Below are positions 6,947-10,105 of a stretch of DNA of 10,105 bases, piece after piece. This DNA is from Oscillospiraceae bacterium. Its GTDB lineage: Bacteria; Bacillota_A; Clostridia; Oscillospirales; WRJC01. A program made the position numbers and the translations under genes. Numbering within the stretch: position 1 is the stretch's first letter; each line of letters begins with the position of its first letter. Location of the stretch: contig WQXD01000113.1 in NCBI GenBank assembly GCA_009785015.1, forward strand, positions 1 through 10,105, given 5' to 3'. Below the pieces are notes generated by a model. That model had not been told where the DNA came from, searched no databases, and saw only the letters and a list, made by a program, of their open reading frames with translations.

Positions 6947-8578
6947 TTATTTTATCTCCCAAATAATTATGCCAAGCCGTTTTGCTTCTTCGTCTGTCGG
7001 ATAGCGCAATTTGCCGATGTCTGCTAAATAATACGGGATAGTAGTTCTGCAAGTTATGCCTGTTGATATGTGATTTTTTTCGTTTTCAGGAAGAAATTCC
7101 GGGATTTGTGCTTTCGCTTGTTTCATATAACCCTTGATAAAATCTACGAAATAATCGCCGCCGAGTTCAGTTTCTATTTCCAATAAAATTTCGTCTAATT
7201 TATCATATTCAACTTTTGTCAAGTAGGGTATCATCATGCTTATTTTATCTCTTTCAACTTTTACAAGCCCTGCTTCACTGTAAGTCGCAACGAGCATTTT
7301 GTCATAATCGCTCGGCGTGAGATTATTTCTTGTGATTTCTGCCACACGCCGGATTTTCAACAATTCATCGCCCCAATAAATGCGTCTATCTCCGCCGATT
7401 TTAAACAGCGCATAGGTAGTTACTTGAAATGAGCTTACTTCTTTCGGCGCCCATGCGTTCGATTCACGATAACCCGCCCAATCCCAATATTTTTTTACTT
7501 CATCAGGCAAATTGCTTACATAATTTTCTTCTTTTAGTTTAGCCGTTAACCAATGTGTACTGCCGTCTTTTCTTTTCGGCGCACTCCAAGCAAATTCTTT
7601 CGTTCCGTCTATAATAGCGTCGGCTTGATTTTCAAGTCTAACAATTAGACGGGACAGTAAAACCCACATTAAAAAATCTTTATCCAAGTCCGCGCCGAGA
7701 AAACTTATTGCTTTTATATCTTCAAATTTTTTATCAAGCGCGTCATATAATTTTTCCGCTTTATATTTTATGTTATCATAACTGTACTGCGTCTGTATTT
7801 CGTCAAATCGTTGAGTGCGTATGAAAAAACTTGTTTGATATTTATTCCCATCGACGAGCGTCATATAATCCATGAAAACAAGTTCTTCCAAGTGCGGCTC
7901 GATAAATACGGCGGCAACTGATAATTTTTGTGCGATTTTTTCAATGGTCAACGGCTTGCCATAGCACGCCCAACAAATATTATCCACGAGTCTGTATTGT
8001 CCAACACCTCTCGTAGAATTTCTGTCCCCGTCTTGCCATGCTTCAAGCGTAATCGGCTTGTAATTCAAATTTTCGGTATTCATATTTTCAATTCTCCCTT
8101 TTAATTTTTTTCTTATTTCGACTAAATGCCATCGAACGGTGGAATCAGATATGTTCAACTCTTTTGATACTTGTGCGCTTGATTTGCCGTCGTAGTAAGT
8201 CATCGTGATAATGTCGCGGTGGAGTTTTGACAAATACGCTATTTCCGTTTTCATTTTTTCAATGAACACCGCGTTTTCAATTTCGTTTTGCAAATCATTG
8301 TCATCGGAAAGATTGTGCATATCGTCAATATTTATGCTGTTCCAATGTTTTTTATTTTTGCGATAAAATTTAGACCAGCAATGATAGCAGATTGTATAAA
8401 CGAACCCATTTATATTTTCTATTTCAGGGTTCTTGGGTATAGACGTGAACAAAGAGATTAAAATTTCTTGCGATAAATCTTCTGCGTCATAAATATTGCC
8501 GGTCTTATCATAAGCGAAAGATAATATCTTTTTTGAATATTTCTCAATGAATTGAGTGTTAAAAATATCTATAAATCC
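6947..8578 (-). CDS. ECF-like sigma factor fused to a long uncharacterised C-terminal region (5' end uncertain)
   Basis: The open frame codes for up to 543 residues. Residues about 5-80 are sigma-70 region 2, with YDAEDLSQEIL at 30-40 and a basic, aromatic region 2.4-like segment (YRKNKKHW, 72-79). Residues 119-161 are region 4, a helix-turn-helix with LHRDIITMTYYDGKSSAQVS and ISDSTVRWHL. About 380 further residues follow (166-543), unlike ordinary ECF factors of 160-200 residues. They include a likely winged helix near 207-252 (KPLTIEKIAQKLSV, then LEELVFMDYMTLVDG) and a Trp-rich middle (around 323-370). I do not recognise the remainder; no transmembrane segment is apparent. After the upstream stop at 8579-8581 no ATG, GTG or TTG occurs until TTG at 8452, which is already past region 2.1, so the true start may be ATA 8572, ATT 8566 or a lost ATG. 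The gene is clearly AT-rich against its neighbours, which suggests acquisition. Confidence 0.8.
   Translation of the reverse strand, partial: GFIDIFNTQFIEKYSKKILSFAYDKTGNIYDAEDLSQEILISLFTSIPKNPEIENINGFVYTICYHCWSKFYRKNKKHWNSINIDDMHNLSDDNDLQNEIENAVFIEKMKTEIAYLSKLHRDIITMTYYDGKSSAQVSKELNISDSTVRWHLVEIRKKLKGRIENMNTENLNYKPITLEAWQDGDRNSTRGVGQYRLVDNICWACYGKPLTIEKIAQKLSVAAVFIEPHLEELVFMDYMTLVDGNKYQTSFFIRTQRFDEIQTQYSYDNIKYKAEKLYDALDKKFEDIKAISFLGADLDKDFLMWVLLSRLIVRLENQADAIIDGTKEFAWSAPKRKDGSTHWLTAKLKEENYVSNLPDEVKKYWDWAGYRESNAWAPKEVSSFQVTTYALFKIGGDRRIYWGDELLKIRRVAEITRNNLTPSDYDKMLVATYSEAGLVKVERDKISMMIPYLTKVEYDKLDEILLEIETELGGDYFVDFIKGYMKQAKAQIPEFLPENEKNHISTGITCRTTIPYYLADIGKLRYPTDEEAKRLGIIIWEIK
8081..8098 (-). 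promoter_or_regulatory. Internal ribosome-binding site and ATG at the sigma/C-terminal junction
   Basis: GGGAG (8098-8094 on the - strand) stands ten bases before an in-frame ATG at 8083 (residue 166 of the open frame). This is four codons after the sigma region 4 helix-turn-helix (119-161) ends, where a normal ECF factor would terminate. Translation from here would give a separate 378-residue C-terminal protein (6947-8083). The arrangement suggests either two products from one frame or a fusion of two formerly separate genes. Confidence 0.45.
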
Positions 8579-9013
8579 TCACCGTCCTTTCTGTTTTATT
8601 TTTTTTAGAAGCACCTCTATATAAAGTGCCGCAATAATAAAAAACTGTTGGTAGAAATCGAAAATATTTTTTTCGCAAAAAAGAAAATCGGAACGCGACA
8701 TCGTATGAAGTGCGCCCCGATTTTGACGGGCAAGAATGAAGCGACACGCCGAAAGGCGGAGCGGCTCAAACGAAGCCCGAAGCGGACGGAAAGACGGCAC
8801 GGTCACGCGGCGGCTTGTCCGGCAGCGTCGACACAGCACCCGCGCCCTGCGCGCTCTTGTGAGGGGTGGTGACTTTGATACGCTTCCCGTTCCCGCCGAA
8901 ACCCCGGCACTGTGGGCATCTGGTAATGGACTCCCCTTTGAAAGATATGTAATCGCATTAAATTTCGAGGTGTGCAAATGGAATTTGATGAACGAAAATA
9001 TGGCGTATCTTTG

Positions 9014-9217
9014 CCCTCTTTTGAAAGAGGGTGGCACGCGAGCAACCGAAAAACCACGGTAGTACCACGAAAATTCCGCGTGACGGGTGTTTGCGTCCCC
9101 CCGCACAACATCTGATCCAGCAAAACACCACCGCCCGCGGGCGGAGCCTCTTTACAAAGAGGCCAGGGGGAGTATCACTCCTGCGTTGCTCTGATACCAT
9201 AAGGCGCTTAGCGGTGG
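9014..9217. repeat. Cluster of perfect inverted repeats, possible miniature element
   Basis: Within 204 bp lie CCCTCTTT-TG-AAAGAGGG (9014-9031), the 14-bp palindrome CCGCCCGCGGGCGG (9131-9144) and GCCTCTTT-AC-AAAGAGGC (9146-9163). Two wider pairs are CACGCG (9035-9040) with CGCGTG (9077-9082), and CCACCGC (9128-9134) with GCGGTGG (9211-9217). The first and third hairpins share the CCTCTTT/AAAGAGG core. There is no transposase frame and no clear target-site duplication. A decayed, non-autonomous repeat is the likeliest reading; a structured RNA is possible. Confidence 0.5.
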
Positions 9218-9281
9218 GTTGTTTAAATATTGCCGCCGAAAATGTACCCTATCGGGTGTAGCGAAAAAAATCTCAAACTGA

Positions 9282-9311
9282 TATAATATTGGCATAAATA
9301 TTTTATGGAGG
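9282..9311 (+). promoter_or_regulatory. -10 box and ribosome-binding site of the YHYH gene
   Basis: A perfect TATAAT at 9282-9287 lies 34 bp before the ATG, and GGAGG at 9307-9311 is ten bases before it. The -35 is weak: TAGCGA at 9259-9264 with 17-bp spacing matches only half the consensus. Just upstream, ACCC-TATC-GGGT (9247-9258) is a small dyad that could bind a regulator. Confidence 0.5.
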
Positions 9312-9321
9312 TTTTTTCGAA

Positions 9322-9981
9322 ATGAAAAAGGCAATAGTAAAAATCGCAGTCGGAATAGTTTTGGCGCTGGCACTTGTACTGACGGCATCCGCCCATTCCG
9401 GGCGCACGGATTCAAAGGGGGGCCACAAAGACAACAAGAACGCAAGCGGACTTGGATCCTACCATTTTCACTGCGGCGGGAACCCCGCCCATTTGCACAA
9501 CGGCGGCTGCCCTTATGCAGCTTCAACGCCGTCTACGCCGGCCAAACAGCCCGCCTCTCCCAAGGCGCCTTCTGCAGACGAGCCGCTGGGCGACGTTGTG
9601 TACACGGATATAAAGGCGTATATCAACGGCAATCCCATTCCGGTGAGCAATATCAACGGCCAGGCGCATATAGTCGTGGAGGATCTGCAGAAATACGGCT
9701 TTGACGTGGTGTGGAACGCAAAGGCAAACACGCTGAAAGCGGAGCGCAATAAAACCAAAGAAATACAGCCGCTCCCCGCTGAAAAGATTCCGGCGGGAAA
9801 AAAGGCCGGCGACGTCAGGGCGCAATATGTGTCATCCGCAGTCAAAGTGTATCTGAGCGGCGAATTGATTGACGCCTACTCCATCAACGGCTCTATGTTC
9901 ATGGATTTCGAGCTTTTGAGCAAATACGGAACAGTGACGTGGGACGCGTCGGCCAGAACGCTGAATTGCAAATTAAAGTGA
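9322..9981 (+). CDS. Secreted YHYH-family protein with two stalk-like repeats
   Basis: The 219-residue product starts with a signal peptide (Lys start, Ala/Leu/Val core, ASA cleavage site at 22-24), leaving His25 as the predicted mature N terminus. Residues 25-65 are a YHYH domain: HSGRTDSKGGHKDNKN, then GSYHFHCGG (45-53), PAHLH (55-59) and GGCPY (61-65). The sequence has F at the third motif position (YHFH). A Pro/Ser/Ala-rich linker (66-88) follows. Two related segments come next: 92-141 (INGNPIPVSNINGQ, then LQKYGFDVVWNAKANTLKA) and 169-219 (SGELIDAYSINGS, then LLSKYGTVTWDASARTLNC). Both look like half-units of the amine-oxidase-type stalk fold. The six His and C51/C63 suggest metal or disulfide chemistry outside the cell, but the family's biochemical role is not established. 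GGAGG precedes the ATG. The TGA overlaps the convergent amidohydrolase gene. Confidence 0.88.
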   Translation: MKKAIVKIAVGIVLALALVLTASAHSGRTDSKGGHKDNKNASGLGSYHFHCGGNPAHLHNGGCPYAASTPSTPAKQPASPKAPSADEPLGDVVYTDIKAYINGNPIPVSNINGQAHIVVEDLQKYGFDVVWNAKANTLKAERNKTKEIQPLPAEKIPAGKKAGDVRAQYVSSAVKVYLSGELIDAYSINGSMFMDFELLSKYGTVTWDASARTLNCKLK

Positions 9982-10105
9982 GCCGTTTAAAAAATTGACC
10001 GCGAAAGCGGCGTAAAACTTGGCGCAGAGGGGCATGCAGTCCTCATTGAACGCGAATTTCGGGTGATGGTGAGGGAAGCATTCCCCTTCCGGCTTGGCGC
10101 CGAAA
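9973..10105 (-). CDS. M20-family amidohydrolase/peptidase, C-terminal fragment
   Basis: Only the last 43 residues are in the window; the gene starts beyond the right edge. The frame runs from 10104 to a TAA at 9975-9973. It reads FGAKPEGECFPHHHPKF, then AFNEDCMPLCAKFYAAFAVNFLN. This matches the usual tail of M20D amidohydrolases (hippurate/N-acyl-amino-acid hydrolases), where a His in an HHPxF-type segment is a metal ligand and an acidic residue follows at NED. Such enzymes hydrolyse N-acyl amino acids or related amides in the cytoplasm. The last nine bases overlap the 3' end of the YHYH gene, so the two genes converge without a terminator between them. The fragment is too short for a substrate call. 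Confidence 0.72.
   Translation of the reverse strand, partial: FGAKPEGECFPHHHPKFAFNEDCMPLCAKFYAAFAVNFLNGSL

Larger units (their letters stand above)
8582..9321. other. Gene-free, hairpin-dense region upstream of the sigma gene
   Basis: About 740 bp with no convincing gene. 8582-8690 is AT-rich leader of the sigma gene: GTGAGG/AAAGGACGG precede its frame, and an imperfect palindrome lies at 8611-8630. From about 8690 to 8945 the sequence is GC-rich and frames on both strands stay open only by composition. It holds CGCC-GAAA-GGCG at 8747-8758, a hairpin with a GNRA loop. A leftward frame (8766-8957) contains one CPQCRGFG (8895-8918), a CxxCxGxG pattern, but has no start codon. A rightward 45-codon frame at 8978-9115 has GAGGTG before its ATG, but runs across two hairpins and reads like low-information repeat sequence. 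9014-9217 is the inverted-repeat cluster. No tRNA or riboswitch was recognised. Confidence 0.6.

Noticed and set aside
8895..8918. CxxCxGxG pattern (CPQCRGFG) on the - strand, like a DnaJ zinc repeat.
   Set aside because: Only one copy, in a frame (8766-8957) without a start codon or ribosome-binding site, inside compositionally biased sequence.
9024..9045. AAAGAGGGTGGCACGCG resembles the T-box core AGGGTGGNACCGCG.
   Set aside because: It lacks the CC of the conserved core, there is no recognisable stem I or specifier, no following terminator, and the downstream gene is a YHYH protein, not an aminoacyl-tRNA synthetase or amino acid gene.
8802..9084. 9-bp inverted pair GTCACGCGG (8802-8810) and CCGCGTGAC (9076-9084) as possible element ends.
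   Set aside because: One such pair is expected by chance in a region of this size, and no target duplication flanks it.
8579..9106. Long leftward frame of 175 codons across the gene-free region.
   Set aside because: Arg/Ser-rich translation typical of non-coding GC-rich DNA, no ribosome-binding site, no motif, and overlapping open frames on both strands.
8978..9115. Rightward 45-codon frame with GAGGTG five bases before its ATG.
   Set aside because: It spans a perfect hairpin and the repeat cluster; the peptide shows no domain-like pattern. Kept only as a note in the gene-free region.
9988..10010. Hairpin CCGC-GAAA-GCGG followed leftward by a T-run, as a terminator.
   Set aside because: It lies inside the last codons of the amidohydrolase gene, before its stop, and the stem is only four base pairs.

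Overview
This window looks like a chromosomal segment of an anaerobic Bacillota/Clostridia-type bacterium. The evidence is strong GGAGG/AAGGGG ribosome-binding sites, a TTG start on one gene, copper-amine-oxidase-like stalk domains on secreted proteins, a clostridial-style TopB with two C-terminal zinc ribbons and a YHYH-family lipid-free exoprotein. The genus cannot be fixed from the sequence.

Layout. 1-588 (+) is the 3' end of an ABC exporter gene. It converges, with an 11-bp overlap, on a leftward two-gene unit: a GH4 glycosidase (2985-1618, TTG start) followed by a secreted stalk-domain protein with GX3 repeats (1579-578). Diverging from the GH4 gene is a Cys-type sulfatase (3129-4493). 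Between the two lies a promoter whose -10 sits inside a long dyad resembling an operator, followed by a 14-codon upstream ORF whose stop overlaps the sulfatase start (ATGA). The sulfatase stop overlaps the topB start (TGATG), so topB (4493-6718) appears translationally coupled to it.

6719-9321 is different. It holds one visibly AT-rich leftward gene (8578-6947) encoding an ECF-like sigma factor (about 165 residues) fused in frame to a long uncharacterised C-terminal part with a possible winged helix. The reading frame has no ATG/GTG/TTG before sigma region 2, and a second good ribosome-binding site plus ATG lies exactly at the domain junction. The gene is bordered by palindromes on its topB side and by about 740 bp of gene-free, GC-richer, hairpin-dense sequence on the other. 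This block looks like acquired DNA.

9322-9981 (+) is a secreted YHYH-family protein with a His at its predicted mature N terminus and two copies of a stalk-like repeat. It overlaps tail to tail with the 3' end of a leftward M20-type amidohydrolase (10105-9973).

How it fits together: the GH4 enzyme and the sulfatase both lack export signals, so they probably act in the cytoplasm on imported sulfated or acidic oligosaccharides and may share one regulator. The two stalk-domain exoproteins are probably cell-surface proteins. The most unusual item is the sigma fusion gene with its unresolved start and internal start site.
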